Of a stretch of DNA of 64,000 nucleotides, positions 44,553 through 53,922 are shown piece after piece; within the stretch, counting starts at the first letter, position 1, and each line of letters opens with the position of its first letter. A program made the position numbers and the translations under genes. Source of the DNA: Geobacteraceae bacterium (GTDB lineage: Bacteria; Desulfobacterota; Desulfuromonadia; Geobacterales; Geobacteraceae); assembly GCA_009773645.1 (NCBI GenBank), contig WSYB01000042.1:21330-85329 (forward strand), in the 5' to 3' direction. The notes beneath the pieces are model-generated. The model was not told the DNA's origin. It did not search any database and saw nothing but the letters and a program-made list of their open reading frames with translations.

Positions 44553-47036
44553 AACTTTGTATTTCAGCCGCAGGAGTCGCAGCGAATTCCCCACCACACA
44601 GAGGGAACTCAAGGCCATGGCTGCGGCCGCATAGACCGGCGTCAGCCGGCCGGTCATCGCCAGAGGGATGCCGACAATATTATAGACGAAGGCCCATGCA
44701 AGGTTCTGCCTGATCACGGAGATGGTCCTGACCGAAACCCGGTGGGCGAAGCTGAGCCGGGCAAGGTCAGGACTGGCAAGAACCAGGTCCGAACTCTCCA
44801 CGGCAATGTCCGTACCTCCTGCAACGGCGCACCCCACATCGGCTGAGGAAAGGGCCGGCGCATCATTGATGCCGTCCCCGACCATGAGGAGGCACTCTCC
44901 CCTTTCGCGCAGATGCTCCATGAAGTCCATCTTTTCCTCCGGCAGAAGGTCACCCCTTGACTCCCTTATCCCCAGCGCCGAAGCGATGCGGTTTACGGTT
45001 TCACGTTTGTCGCCGCTCAGCAGATAACTCCTGATCCCCCTGTTTTGGAAATAACCAACCAGCGGGAAAGCCGAATCCCGCAGGCGGTCCTCCATGAGCA
45101 GAGCCCCGGCATAGCTGCCGCCACAGGCAACATACACCGCAGTTCCGCCGGCAGGAGGGCAATGCAGGCAACCGGGAAGAGCAATCCCCTGGCTCTCAAG
45201 AAAGCGCGCATTCCCGACCGACACGTTTTGACCACCGACCAGGCCGGTAACCCCGCCTCCCGCAAAGGTCCTGCAACTTTCAGGAGCAGCCGGGGCTATT
45301 CCCCTCCCTGCCGCACACTCGGTAATGCCGCGCGCCAACGGGTGATTTGTCCCTGTCTCAACCGAGGCGGCAAGGAAAACAAGCAGATTTTCGTCGGTAG
45401 TTTCCAGTTTCGGGTTCAATGTTTCGAGTTTCGGGACTAAATCCGGAACCAGTAATCCAAAACCGGGGACCGGCCTGATTTCGGCCACTTCCGGCCGGCC
45501 GCAGGTCAATGTGCCTGTTTTGTCGAAAACTACGCTTGTAATTCCGCCAAGCCGCTCCAGTACGTCCCCCCCCTTGAAGATGACCCCTCCCGTCGCCGCC
45601 GCGCCGCAACCGGCCAGGATCGCGGTCGGCGTGGCCAGCCCCAGCGCGCATGGGCAGGCTATCACCACGACCGCAAGCGCGGTCATCAGGGCATCCCCCG
45701 CCTCTATCCCCGCAGCATGCAGATAGACGAAGGTGATTGCGGCCAGGAACAGGACCGCCGGCACGAATAGGGCAGCCACCCTGTCCGCCACCCCCTGTAT
45801 CGGCGCCTTGCGGCTCTGCGCTTCTTCCGCCAGCCTGGCGATCCTGGCAACGAAGCTGTCGCCCGCGGGCTTATCCACCTTTACCCTTACCATGCCGGAA
45901 AGGTTGATGCTGCCGGCGATTACGGGGTCACCGGCCGCCTTGGCGACCGGCATCGGCTCGCCGGTTGCCGGTGACTCGTCCACAGAGGTCACCCCTTCAC
46001 AGATGCTGCCATCTATGGGGAATCTTTCCCCGGGGGCTACCATCACCAGATCGCCGACCCCGAGCTCCGCCACGGCAACCTTCTCAACGGCACCGTTCAA
46101 TACGCGCCGGGCTTCGGAGGGGGCCAGCGAAAGCAAACGTTCCACCCCGCTCGACGCCCTTCGTTTTGCCGATTGCTCCAGAAGCCTCCCTGCCAGTATC
46201 AGTGTGACGATCATGGCGGCCGTCTCGTAGTAGGCCTCTCCACCGGCAAAAGTGGCATATACGCTGTAAATGAACGAGGAGAGGGCACCGATGGCAATCA
46301 GCAGGTCCATGTTCGGCGCCCGGTTGATGATTCCCCGCCATCCGCCGGCCAGGAAAGGCCACCCGGAATAGAAGACTACCGGCGTGGTGACCAGCAGCGA
46401 GAAGAGCTGCATGTAATGCCTGATCTGCTGCGCCATCCCCTGGAAGTAGCCGGCGTACAGGGCGAAAGAATAGGCCATGAGTTGCATGGTCAGGAAAAAC
46501 GCGGTCCCGAAACGGATAAGGAGGTCCCTCTTTTCACGTGCCGCGGCATCTTCAGCCGCACTCCTGGTGTAGGGGCGGGGAACGTAGCCGAGTTCGCCTA
46601 TTCTTTCGAATATCGCAGAGGGTGTTACCAGCCCGGGATCGAACAGCACCAAGGCGCGGCTGGTGGCGTAGTTTACCCGCACCTCCGTGACCCCCGGCAG
46701 GCGCGAGACTATTTTTTCGTTGAGCCAGACGCAGGTGGCGCATCGTATCCCGTCTATGAGTATATCAATGGCGCTTTTACCGTCGGCCGGCCTGACAAAA
46801 CCCGCCAGGTATGCGTCACTGTAAGCTTCATTGAATGCGCCCGAGCAGAGTCCCTGCTCCTCCCACTCCCTGCGCCGGTAATAATCGCCTAAGCCCGCGC
46901 CGGTGATCAGCAGGTAGGCCCCGTGACACCCCCTGCAGCAGAATGCGAGCGTTTCACCGCTGCGCCTCTCCTCAACGAGTTCGTGAGGGCGTATCCAGGC
47001 CCCGCAGTGCGTGCATTTTCCAACGAACCCGGTCAA
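44547..47036 (-). CDS. ccoI: Copper-translocating P-type ATPase CcoI
   Basis: An 829-aa P1B-ATPase. N-terminal Cys-rich segment (CTHCGAW...CCRGCHGAY, about 8-40), HMA-type metal motif GIRCATCVW (about 95), eight helices, the ion-pocket CPC in VIACPCALGL, phosphorylation motif DKTGTLT, TNHP, and GDGINDAP hinge. The N-terminal zinc/Cys domain is the CcoI/FixI type. It exports copper to the periplasm for the CuB site of the cbb3 oxidase. ATG overlaps the ccoH stop by 4 bp. Confidence 0.94.
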   Translation of the reverse strand: MTGFVGKCTHCGAWIRPHELVEERRSGETLAFCCRGCHGAYLLITGAGLGDYYRRREWEEQGLCSGAFNEAYSDAYLAGFVRPADGKSAIDILIDGIRCATCVWLNEKIVSRLPGVTEVRVNYATSRALVLFDPGLVTPSAIFERIGELGYVPRPYTRSAAEDAAAREKRDLLIRFGTAFFLTMQLMAYSFALYAGYFQGMAQQIRHYMQLFSLLVTTPVVFYSGWPFLAGGWRGIINRAPNMDLLIAIGALSSFIYSVYATFAGGEAYYETAAMIVTLILAGRLLEQSAKRRASSGVERLLSLAPSEARRVLNGAVEKVAVAELGVGDLVMVAPGERFPIDGSICEGVTSVDESPATGEPMPVAKAAGDPVIAGSINLSGMVRVKVDKPAGDSFVARIARLAEEAQSRKAPIQGVADRVAALFVPAVLFLAAITFVYLHAAGIEAGDALMTALAVVVIACPCALGLATPTAILAGCGAAATGGVIFKGGDVLERLGGITSVVFDKTGTLTCGRPEVAEIRPVPGFGLLVPDLVPKLETLNPKLETTDENLLVFLAASVETGTNHPLARGITECAAGRGIAPAAPESCRTFAGGGVTGLVGGQNVSVGNARFLESQGIALPGCLHCPPAGGTAVYVACGGSYAGALLMEDRLRDSAFPLVGYFQNRGIRSYLLSGDKRETVNRIASALGIRESRGDLLPEEKMDFMEHLRERGECLLMVGDGINDAPALSSADVGCAVAGGTDIAVESSDLVLASPDLARLSFAHRVSVRTISVIRQNLAWAFVYNIVGIPLAMTGRLTPVYAAAAMALSSLCVVGNSLRLLRLKYKVS

Positions 47037-47560
47037 TACAATATCACCACCCTTTCCGAGATGACGGCATCCCCTTTCGCGAACACCACTTTCCCCGTCA
47101 GGTCCTTCCCGCCCGCCGTTTTCAGTCCTACTGAATAGACACCCGGCGATGTTTCCGTGATACCGGGGACATTGCCCTCAGCCCGGGCTTCACTCATCCC
47201 GGTTTTCCCGTCGTAGAGGGTCAATGTGACATTACCCCCTTTGACCGGCCCACCACCCCGATCATGCACCCTTATCTCCAAAAGCTCCCCGGCGTAGCTT
47301 GCAGAAATCCGCCAGCCCAGTCTTTGGGCATTCCTGGTCTTTTCTTCATCTTTGCCGTAATTAAGTCCCCGTGCATAGTAGTCGGCGTCCACCACCGGGC
47401 TGACCCGGCGGGCCGCGCCGATAAGGGTGGCTGTCATGGCAGCTGCAAATACGAACACGAGCGAAACCAGGAGGAGCTGCCAGAAACGTCCCTTATCCCT
47501 CTTCTTTTCCGTGACCATGAATACCCCGCCGCCTCTTGCAGGCGTGAATCCGTTTTTCAT
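47033..47560 (-). CDS. ccoH: CcoH/FixH family protein
   Basis: The 175-aa protein has one membrane helix (about 26-48) and a periplasmic domain with VDADYYARGLNYGKDEEKTRNAQRLGW, the FixH hallmark. It is an assembly factor that stabilises the CcoN-CcoO complex. Start ATG 47558-47560 overlaps ccoG by 4 bp; an internal ATG (after GGGVF) is an alternative. Confidence 0.85.
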   Translation of the reverse strand: MKNGFTPARGGGVFMVTEKKRDKGRFWQLLLVSLVFVFAAAMTATLIGAARRVSPVVDADYYARGLNYGKDEEKTRNAQRLGWRISASYAGELLEIRVHDRGGGPVKGGNVTLTLYDGKTGMSEARAEGNVPGITETSPGVYSVGLKTAGGKDLTGKVVFAKGDAVISERVVILY

Positions 47561-48771
47561 TGCCCGGGAAACAAACCCTTGGCGTCCGCCATGACCTTTC
47601 CGCCCCGAACGAGGAGGAATGTAACCTGCCGGGCTGACAGGGGCGCGGGCGAAATCTTCACCAGGAAATCGACCCGCCGGTTTTCATTGGGGGGGACTTC
47701 AATTCCCCTTACCGATCCCAGCAATTCCGTCTTCAGACCGCCCGGAACGCGAACGGCGATATCATAGCGGCCGGTCGATGCGGAACGGTTTTCCAGGTAA
47801 GCGGTGTAAAATACTGCCACCGCGCCGTCATCCAGTCTTCTGACTTCCCCCGACCCGCCCCGCTGGATTTTGATGGTTGCCTCCGTGCGGGCGGCGGCCC
47901 CCCAGAAAAGGACGGCTGCCAGCACCAGCGTAATGCCCGCCAGAAGCGAGGATTTCAGGTTTATCGGTCTCCCCCCGCCTTCGGCACTTCTGCCGAAGGT
48001 ATAATGGATCAGCCCTTCCCTCTCCGTCTTTGCCATTACCTCGCGGCAGACGTCCAGGCAGCGTCCGCAGTTGATGCATTCGACCTGCAGCCCCTGCTTT
48101 ATGTCTATCCCCATGGGGCAGACCCTTTCACAGCTGCGGCACTGAATGCAAAGTCCTCCCCTCTCCCGGTCGAACTCCAGGGTCAGGGTGTTTTTGTCCA
48201 TGGTCATCAGCTGCATGCGGCCATAGGGGCATACCGCTTTACAGAACGAACGGCGGACAAGGACGATGTCCAGATAGACGGCAAGAGTGACGATGTATAA
48301 GGTGGTGCCGGCGACAAACCCGATCTCCCCGGACAAAAGCCGCGGGAAAAAGTCGTAGGGCGAGATGAAGTACCAGACCAGGTTTGCCGCCATAACCATC
48401 GAAATCAGCAGGTAAACCATCTGCCTGGCCATGCGGGAAACGATATTCTTCCCCAGGGAACCGGTCACCTTGCGGTCCAGGTATTCGACAAGGTCGGCAA
48501 GGGTGTTCTGCGGGCAGAGCCAGCCGCACCAGACCCGCCCGAAAACCATGGTAACGAGCAAAAACCCCATGACGATTACGAGCACGGCGACGAGAAAGAG
48601 GTAAAACTCCTCTATGCGAACCTTGGCGCCGAAAAACAGGAGGGTCCGGGATGGTGCGTCAAGGCGCAGTAAAGATTCTCCCCCTACCCGGAAAAATGGG
48701 ATTACGAGTAAGAGCAGGGTGGAGAGCCACTGAATGAGCTCTCTTTGAGGCGCGATGCGTGCATGATGCAT
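47557..48771 (-). CDS. ccoG: Cytochrome c oxidase accessory protein CcoG
   Basis: A 404-aa protein with five helices and CGWLCPQNT, CKAVCPYGRMQ and a bis-cluster CIQCRSCERVCP...CINCGRCLDVC, the CcoG/RdxA signature. Homologues reduce Cu(II) for CcoN maturation. It is 9 bp downstream of ccoP (which ends 48781). Overlaps ccoH. Confidence 0.93.
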   Translation of the reverse strand: MHHARIAPQRELIQWLSTLLLLVIPFFRVGGESLLRLDAPSRTLLFFGAKVRIEEFYLFLVAVLVIVMGFLLVTMVFGRVWCGWLCPQNTLADLVEYLDRKVTGSLGKNIVSRMARQMVYLLISMVMAANLVWYFISPYDFFPRLLSGEIGFVAGTTLYIVTLAVYLDIVLVRRSFCKAVCPYGRMQLMTMDKNTLTLEFDRERGGLCIQCRSCERVCPMGIDIKQGLQVECINCGRCLDVCREVMAKTEREGLIHYTFGRSAEGGGRPINLKSSLLAGITLVLAAVLFWGAAARTEATIKIQRGGSGEVRRLDDGAVAVFYTAYLENRSASTGRYDIAVRVPGGLKTELLGSVRGIEVPPNENRRVDFLVKISPAPLSARQVTFLLVRGGKVMADAKGLFPGQ

Positions 48772-48780
48772 ATTTACCGC

Positions 48781-49275
48781 TTATTGTAATGAGAGTACAT
48801 ATTGGACGACCCCTTCCATCTTCTCATGGGACAGCTCGTTCCCGAAGGCCGGCATGCCGTTGGGTCGCCCCTTGGCAATCGTTTCGGTCAGGGCCGCTTC
48901 GCTCTTCCCGTATTTGAAATTCTTGCCTGTCAGGTCTGGCCCGATACCCCCCTTCCCGTCGACTCCATGACAGACGGCACAACGGGCGGCATACTCGGCC
49001 TTTCCCATGGCGATGTAATCATCCTTCTTCCCTTCTCTGTGCACCAGGGCAGCGGGTGCTCCGGGAGGGGCCTGGGCCGAATTTTTGGCGACGAGTTCCT
49101 CCTTGGCCTTCTTCTTGTGCAGGAATTCCCCCTCCGAACTCCACCCGCTGAACAGGAAATAACCCATAAAGACGATCCCCCACGTGATGATCCCGTAAAA
49201 GAGTATCCTGAATATAACGGGCGCGTTTTTTTCCTCCCGGTATCTGATGCCGTCGTAATCGTGCTTTTCGGACAT
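48781..49275 (-). CDS. ccoP: cbb3 oxidase subunit CcoP, mono-haem form
   Basis: The 164-aa protein starts with the CcoP motif YDGIRYREEKNAP, a single membrane helix (about 25-45), then one cytochrome c domain with CAVCH (about 98) and Met ligand in GMPAFG. Classical CcoP is about 300 aa with two haems; here only one is present. The missing haem domain may be compensated by an extra one on CcoO. Confidence 0.88.
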   Translation of the reverse strand: MSEKHDYDGIRYREEKNAPVIFRILFYGIITWGIVFMGYFLFSGWSSEGEFLHKKKAKEELVAKNSAQAPPGAPAALVHREGKKDDYIAMGKAEYAARCAVCHGVDGKGGIGPDLTGKNFKYGKSEAALTETIAKGRPNGMPAFGNELSHEKMEGVVQYVLSLQ

Positions 49276-49300
49276 TATCCCCTCCTCAGAAGTTGCGTGT

Positions 49301-49441
49301 TTAGTCCTCGTCCATCATCCGGTATTTCGGGGCTTCCTTCTTTTCCCGGTCCCGCCTGTTGTAAGTCCTTCCAACGATAACGGCGAAGAGGGCGAAAAGG
49401 AGGAAAGTCACCCCGAGATAATATATGCTGGCTACGTCCAT
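49301..49441 (-). CDS. ccoQ: CcoQ
   Basis: The 46-aa product of this tiny frame begins MDVASIYYLGVTFLLFALFA (one helix) and continues VGRTYNRRDREKKEAPKYRMM, the pattern of CcoQ/FixQ. It starts 2 bp past the ccoO stop region and is followed 25 bp later by ccoP. CcoQ stabilises the complex. Confidence 0.85.
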   Translation of the reverse strand: MDVASIYYLGVTFLLFALFAVIVGRTYNRRDREKKEAPKYRMMDED

Positions 49442-49442
49442 A

Positions 49443-50306
49443 TCATCGCCTCTGGTGGTATTTTATGTAATTGACCACCTTCCATACCTTGTCCTTGCCG
49501 AGCGCATCTCCGAAAGCAGGCATCCCTCCCGCCGGGAGACCGCCGTAAGTTATCCTGAAAACTTCGGCGTCCGGCTTATCGATATCCGCCAGGGAGGGGC
49601 CGATTTCACCCTGCAGCTCCTTCCCGTGGCACTGGGCGCACTCTTTGTCGTAGATCGCCTTCCCTTCGGCCAGGACGGTCTTGTCCTCCTGGTAGGGATT
49701 CTTCAGCTCGCCGATTACGGCGGCCTGGGCCGCCTTCCGCCAGGGGATGTCGCTGCCGAGCTTCTGCATGTACGCCACCATTGCGTCCAGCTCTGTTTTC
49801 CCCTTCAGCGCCTCAATATCGGCGGGAGTGTACGGGAAATGGAGCGCCTTCATCTTCCGGGAGGTCAGAGCAGTGTCGAGCGGTCTCTGCAAAAAAGCGT
49901 ACTTCGGCATATTGGAGCGGGGGACCATCGACTGCGGGTCCGCCATGTGCTTGTAATGCCACGCGTCCGGGTATTTGCCGCCGATACGGGCAAGATCCGG
50001 GCCGGTCCGTCTCGACCCCCACAGAAACGGCTGGTCGTAAACGAACTCGCCCACCTTGGAGTAGTCGCCGTAGCGCTCGACGTCGGCCAGGAGCGGCCTC
50101 ACCGTCTGGGTGTGACAGTTGTTGCACCCCTCACGGATGTAGATGTCCCTTCCCTCCAGTTGCAGGGGGGTGTAGGGCTTGACCTCGGCAATCTTCAGCT
50201 TCGGGTCGTTGATCCACTTGAAAGGGGCCACCATGGTTATCATCGTCCCAATCAGGATTGTGGCGGTGGCAAGGAGCAGAAAGATTATAGGCTTTTTTTC
50301 CAGCAT
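49443..50306 (-). CDS. ccoO: CcoO with additional cytochrome c domain
   Basis: A 287-aa protein. N-terminal helix (about 5-25), CcoO mono-haem domain with CNNCH (about 62) and GPDLARIGGKYPDAWHYKHMADPQSM (CcoO hallmark WH..H); then residues about 195-287 form a second cytochrome c domain with CAQCH and GGMPAFG. CcoO normally has about 205-240 aa and one haem. The extra domain resembles the single-haem unit of CcoP, so the total haem-c count of the complex stays at three. Confidence 0.9.
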   Translation of the reverse strand: MLEKKPIIFLLLATATILIGTMITMVAPFKWINDPKLKIAEVKPYTPLQLEGRDIYIREGCNNCHTQTVRPLLADVERYGDYSKVGEFVYDQPFLWGSRRTGPDLARIGGKYPDAWHYKHMADPQSMVPRSNMPKYAFLQRPLDTALTSRKMKALHFPYTPADIEALKGKTELDAMVAYMQKLGSDIPWRKAAQAAVIGELKNPYQEDKTVLAEGKAIYDKECAQCHGKELQGEIGPSLADIDKPDAEVFRITYGGLPAGGMPAFGDALGKDKVWKVVNYIKYHQRR

Positions 50307-50319
50307 GGCTTCTCCTTTC

Positions 50320-51723
50320 CTAGGGTCTTGCGGCCACAGGGGCAGGTTTGCCGCTGGTTGCCGTCTTGATCAGGTTATAGATGAACACCAGGAGGCTGGC
50401 GAAGTAGATCACCCCGCCGAAAGCCCTGGCATGCCAGTAGGGATAGAGCTCGATCATGGTTTCCATGAAGCTGTAGTGGAGACTGCCGTCGGGGTTTGTG
50501 GCATGGAGCATCGCCGCCTGCTGCACCCCGGCGATCCACATGGAGATGGAAAAAATCAGCTGGCCGATGACGGCAAGCCAGAAATGGAGGTTCACCATCC
50601 CCACGCTGTAGATCTCTCTGCCGTACAGCCGCGGGAAAATGTAATAGATGGAAGCGAAGAGCACCAGGGAGACCCAGCCGAGGGTGCCCATGTGCACGTG
50701 CCCCGGCACCCAGTCGGTGTAGTGGATGAAGCCGGAGAAGGTGCGGACCGCCTGGGACGGCCCTTGCAGGGTCTGGAGCCCGTAAAAGGTGATGCCGAAG
50801 ATGAGGAACTTCACCAGGTAGTTGTCCCGCATCTGGTGCCACTGGCCGTTCATGGAGAAATAGCCGTTGAAGACGGCGCCCCACGACGGGGCGATAAGCA
50901 TGATGGAAAAGGCCATGGCCAGGGTCTGGACCCAGTCGGGAACAGGTGTCCAGAGGAGGTGATGGGCGCCGGTCCAGAGATACATGAAGATCAGGCTCCA
51001 GAAAGCTATCACCCCCATCCGGTGGCTGTATATGGGGACACCGGTCGATTTGGGGAGGAAATAATAGAAGAGCGCCAGGGGTGGCGCGGTGAGAACCATG
51101 GCCACGGCGTTATGGCCGTACCACCACTGGACGTTGGCGTCGTTCGCGCCGGCATAGGCGGAGTAGGACTTGGTGAGCGAGATCGGGATGCCGACGTTGT
51201 TGACCAGGTAGAGCACCGCCACCCCTACCAGCGCGGCCATGATGTACCAGAGGGAGATATACATCTGCTCTTCCCTGCGCTTTACGATGGTCATGATGAT
51301 GTTGACGCTGAAGATCACCCAGAGGACCACCACCAGCAGCGCCACCGGCCATTCCAGCTCTGCATACTCCTTTGAACGGTTCATTCCCATGGCCAGGGTT
51401 ATGGCCGCCAGGGCTATGACAACATTAAAAAGACAGAGCTGGAAGCGGGCCAGCTTCGGACTCCAGAGTCTCGTCCTCGTAAGCCGCTGGGTGATGTAGA
51501 AGAAAAACGCCATGAAGCTCCCGATCCCCCAGCCGAATATGCCGGCATTGGTGTGGATGGGACGAAGCCTTCCGTACGTAAAATAGGGAGGGAAATTAAG
51601 CTGGGGCCAGGCAAGCTGCAGGGAGATGAGCACCCCTAACAGCACCGCCACCAACCCCCAGACAATGCTCCAGATGATGAAACCCTTTACCACATCATCG
51701 GCATAACCTTCCTGTTGACCCAT
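50320..51723 (-). CDS. ccoN: cbb3-type cytochrome c oxidase catalytic subunit CcoN
   Basis: A 467-aa polytopic protein (12 helices). Histidine ligands are visible: RPIHTNAGIFGW (low-spin haem b), WWYGHNAVAM and LWTGAHHLLW (CuB), FIHYTDWVPGHVHMGTLGW (haem b ligands). The Tyr expected in the active site lies in PIYSHRMG. It reduces O2 with high affinity. First gene of ccoN-O-Q-P-G-H-I-S; ribosome site GGAGG. A Geobacter with this oxidase likely tolerates low oxygen. Confidence 0.94.
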   Translation of the reverse strand: MGQQEGYADDVVKGFIIWSIVWGLVAVLLGVLISLQLAWPQLNFPPYFTYGRLRPIHTNAGIFGWGIGSFMAFFFYITQRLTRTRLWSPKLARFQLCLFNVVIALAAITLAMGMNRSKEYAELEWPVALLVVVLWVIFSVNIIMTIVKRREEQMYISLWYIMAALVGVAVLYLVNNVGIPISLTKSYSAYAGANDANVQWWYGHNAVAMVLTAPPLALFYYFLPKSTGVPIYSHRMGVIAFWSLIFMYLWTGAHHLLWTPVPDWVQTLAMAFSIMLIAPSWGAVFNGYFSMNGQWHQMRDNYLVKFLIFGITFYGLQTLQGPSQAVRTFSGFIHYTDWVPGHVHMGTLGWVSLVLFASIYYIFPRLYGREIYSVGMVNLHFWLAVIGQLIFSISMWIAGVQQAAMLHATNPDGSLHYSFMETMIELYPYWHARAFGGVIYFASLLVFIYNLIKTATSGKPAPVAARP

Positions 51724-52066
51724 GGAAACCTCCTGGAATTAAGAAAAGTCGGTGCTGGAAACTTCATCAGCGTAACCGTATAACATTGTAGCCTAATAAC
51801 CGGCAAATGATAGCAGGTGCAGTAATTTTATGCAGACTGAAACTGCTGTTAATGCTTTGATGTCGACCTTGCGCGGGCTATTCCGCTTCTCAATTGTAAC
51901 TTGTTTTCACAATTCCGCTGTCAGACTGCGTAATCCCTCCCCTGTACAAGCCTTTATCATCGGGTATACTTTCTGAGCAAGTTCAAGCTAACTGCTTGAA
52001 ACATCGTATCTCATGAGTTCTAAAGTTACTCACCAGCAGTCGAACGAAATCTAAAGGAGGAATACA
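51724..52066. other. Intergenic region upstream of ccoN and csbD
   Basis: 343 bp of AT-rich sequence holding the divergent promoters. I see no perfect FNR box (TTGAT-N4-ATCAA). An inverted repeat AATTGT...ACAATT near 51893-51915 is the only notable palindrome. Confidence 0.4.
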
Positions 52067-52246
52067 ATGAAATCCAGTACGAAGGACCGGGCGGAAAGCA
52101 CGTTTCACGAACTGAAGGGTAAGGTCAAGGAAGTCGCCGGAAAACTAACCGATAATCCAAAGTTGGAAGCTGAAGGTACCGTTGAAAAGATAGCCGGCAA
52201 AGTCCAGGAAAAGGTCGGCCAGGTCAAGAAGGTTTTGGGGAAGTAG
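52067..52246 (+). CDS. CsbD family stress protein
   Basis: The 59-aa frame (AAAGGAGG 7 bp before ATG) encodes a hydrophilic CsbD-type protein: FHELKGKVKEVAGKLTDNPKLEAEGTVEKIAGKVQEKVGQVKK as alternating basic helices, here split as two halves of ELKGKVKEV/AEGTVEKIAGKV. CsbD proteins are disordered, induced by general stress. It lies upstream of a BON-domain gene, a frequent neighbourhood. Confidence 0.9.
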   Translation: MKSSTKDRAESTFHELKGKVKEVAGKLTDNPKLEAEGTVEKIAGKVQEKVGQVKKVLGK

Positions 52247-52393
52247 TGAGAGCTGTGTATATGCACCGGCGTGACCTTGCGCCCTCGGCCGCGGCTGCAT
52301 GATACACCACTACCAGGACTCCGAAAGGCATGAGGTCTTCAGAGTAACAGATCTCAAAAATCAACATTAACAACAATTTAAGGAAAACATGCA

Positions 52394-53152
52394 ATGAAAG
52401 CAATCTGTTCTATATCTATAATGGCTGCAGCGGTGGCTCTGCTGGCGCTAAGCGTGCCTGTGCACGCTGCGACGATGGACAGCCGCATCGAATCATCTGC
52501 CAAAAAGTCGTACGTGTTCAAGACCTATCTTCAGGGTGATGACATCAAGATCCAGTCCCGGGAAGGCGCCGTCACCTTGACAGGGACCGTTAACGAAAAC
52601 TTCCACAAATCATTGGCCCAGGAGGCCGTTGCAGGCCTCCCCGGTGTCAGGAGTGTGGACAACAGGCTGGAAGTCAAAGATGCAGCCCCCACCCCAAACT
52701 CGGATGCGTGGCTCCGTGATAAAGTGAAAGTCGCGCTCCTGTTTCATCGAAGAGTGAGCGCCGGCACAACCGAGGTTGATGTCAAAGACGGCATCGTGAC
52801 CCTGCGAGGCGATGCTGCCAGCCAGGCGCAAAAAGAATTGACGACTGAATACGCCAAGGATGTCGAAGGGGTCAAGGACGTCAAAAATGAGATGACCGTG
52901 TCTAAGCACACGGAAAAGAGACCCCGAACAATAGGTGAAAAGATTGATGACGCTTCCATTACCGCCCAGGTCAATATGACTCTGCTGAACCATCGTTCGA
53001 CGAGTGTCCTCAACACCACGGTCAAGACGAAGCGCGGCGTAGTCACGGTGGGCGGCAAGGCCAGGAATGCATCCGAAAAGGAGCTGGTCACCAGGCTCGT
53101 TTCCGACATAAACGGTGTGAAGGGTGTAAAGAACCGGATGTCCATCGAGTAA
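52394..53152 (+). CDS. Triple BON-domain periplasmic protein
   Basis: The 252-aa product has a signal peptide (1-25, ending VHA) and three BON domains at about 35-95, 105-170 and 178-250, each with the pattern I...G.VTL.G.V........A...V.GV..V.N. BON proteins (OsmY type) bind phospholipid-rich membranes and are linked to osmotic stress. Downstream of csbD. A weak A/G-rich site precedes the ATG. Confidence 0.88.
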   Translation: MKAICSISIMAAAVALLALSVPVHAATMDSRIESSAKKSYVFKTYLQGDDIKIQSREGAVTLTGTVNENFHKSLAQEAVAGLPGVRSVDNRLEVKDAAPTPNSDAWLRDKVKVALLFHRRVSAGTTEVDVKDGIVTLRGDAASQAQKELTTEYAKDVEGVKDVKNEMTVSKHTEKRPRTIGEKIDDASITAQVNMTLLNHRSTSVLNTTVKTKRGVVTVGGKARNASEKELVTRLVSDINGVKGVKNRMSIE

Positions 53153-53180
53153 ATAGTTACTGCTGTCGTGCCGGTTCTTG

Positions 53181-53909
53181 TCATTCCGCGGGAGGAGGCT
53201 TGCCGGACTCGAGTTCGCGCTTGTTGTGGTAGAAGAAGCGGACTATGTAGTACTCGAAGGGATAGCCGCTCTCATAATAACGGAAACTCTGCTGATGCCG
53301 CGCGTCGATGGCCTCCAGGGTCACTACCCCAGCGTCGATGGCGAAACCGTCGCCGGTATTTCCAAACGGATCGATCGCTGTGTAGATCCCGTAACTGATG
53401 CCGGTGTCCACGGCGAGACCTCCCGCGTCGCGCAGGGACGAGGGGCCGAAGATCGGCAGCACCAGGTAGGGCCCGGAGCCAGCCCCCCAGTAACCGAGGG
53501 TCTTGCCAAAATCCTCGTCGTGCCGCTCCAGGCCGAACCTGCTGGCAGGATCGAACAAGCCGCCAAGCCCCAGGGTACTGTTCGTCACGAAACGGCCAAG
53601 CGTCGCCACGAACTCCTTCCCCTTCAGTTGGAACAGGCTGTTGGTGAGATTTCGGACCTCACCGAGGTTGTTGTAGAAACTGGAGATCCGTTCCTGGAAG
53701 AAGGTGGGAGTGATGAACTCGTAGCCGCTCACAACGGGGAGGAAGAGGTATTTGTCGAAGTAAAAGTTGAAACGGTACATGCTCCGGTTGAACCCTTCCC
53801 AGGGATCCGACACTTGGGTGTCCACCATGGTCGCGGCGCACCCGGCAATAGACAGCGACAGCATCATGGCGAAGATTGTCAGTCCGGTTCGGCATCGTGT
53901 AACGGTCAT
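53181..53909 (-). CDS. mlaA: MlaA (VacJ) family lipoprotein
   Basis: The 242-aa product: signal with lipobox IAGC (Cys about 24), DPWEGFNRSMYRFNFYFDKYL (the defining DPWE.FNR motif), RFVTNSTLGLGGLFDPA, GPYLVLPIFGPSSLRDAGGL, and YPFEYY near the end. MlaA extracts mislocalised phospholipids from the outer membrane outer leaflet with OmpC/MlaC. The start ATG 53907-53909 follows a GGGGGG stretch. Next to a secreted hydrolase; the mlaBCDEF genes are not in view. Confidence 0.9.
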   Translation of the reverse strand: MTVTRCRTGLTIFAMMLSLSIAGCAATMVDTQVSDPWEGFNRSMYRFNFYFDKYLFLPVVSGYEFITPTFFQERISSFYNNLGEVRNLTNSLFQLKGKEFVATLGRFVTNSTLGLGGLFDPASRFGLERHDEDFGKTLGYWGAGSGPYLVLPIFGPSSLRDAGGLAVDTGISYGIYTAIDPFGNTGDGFAIDAGVVTLEAIDARHQQSFRYYESGYPFEYYIVRFFYHNKRELESGKPPPAE

Positions 53910-53922
53910 CGTGGCGCCCCCC

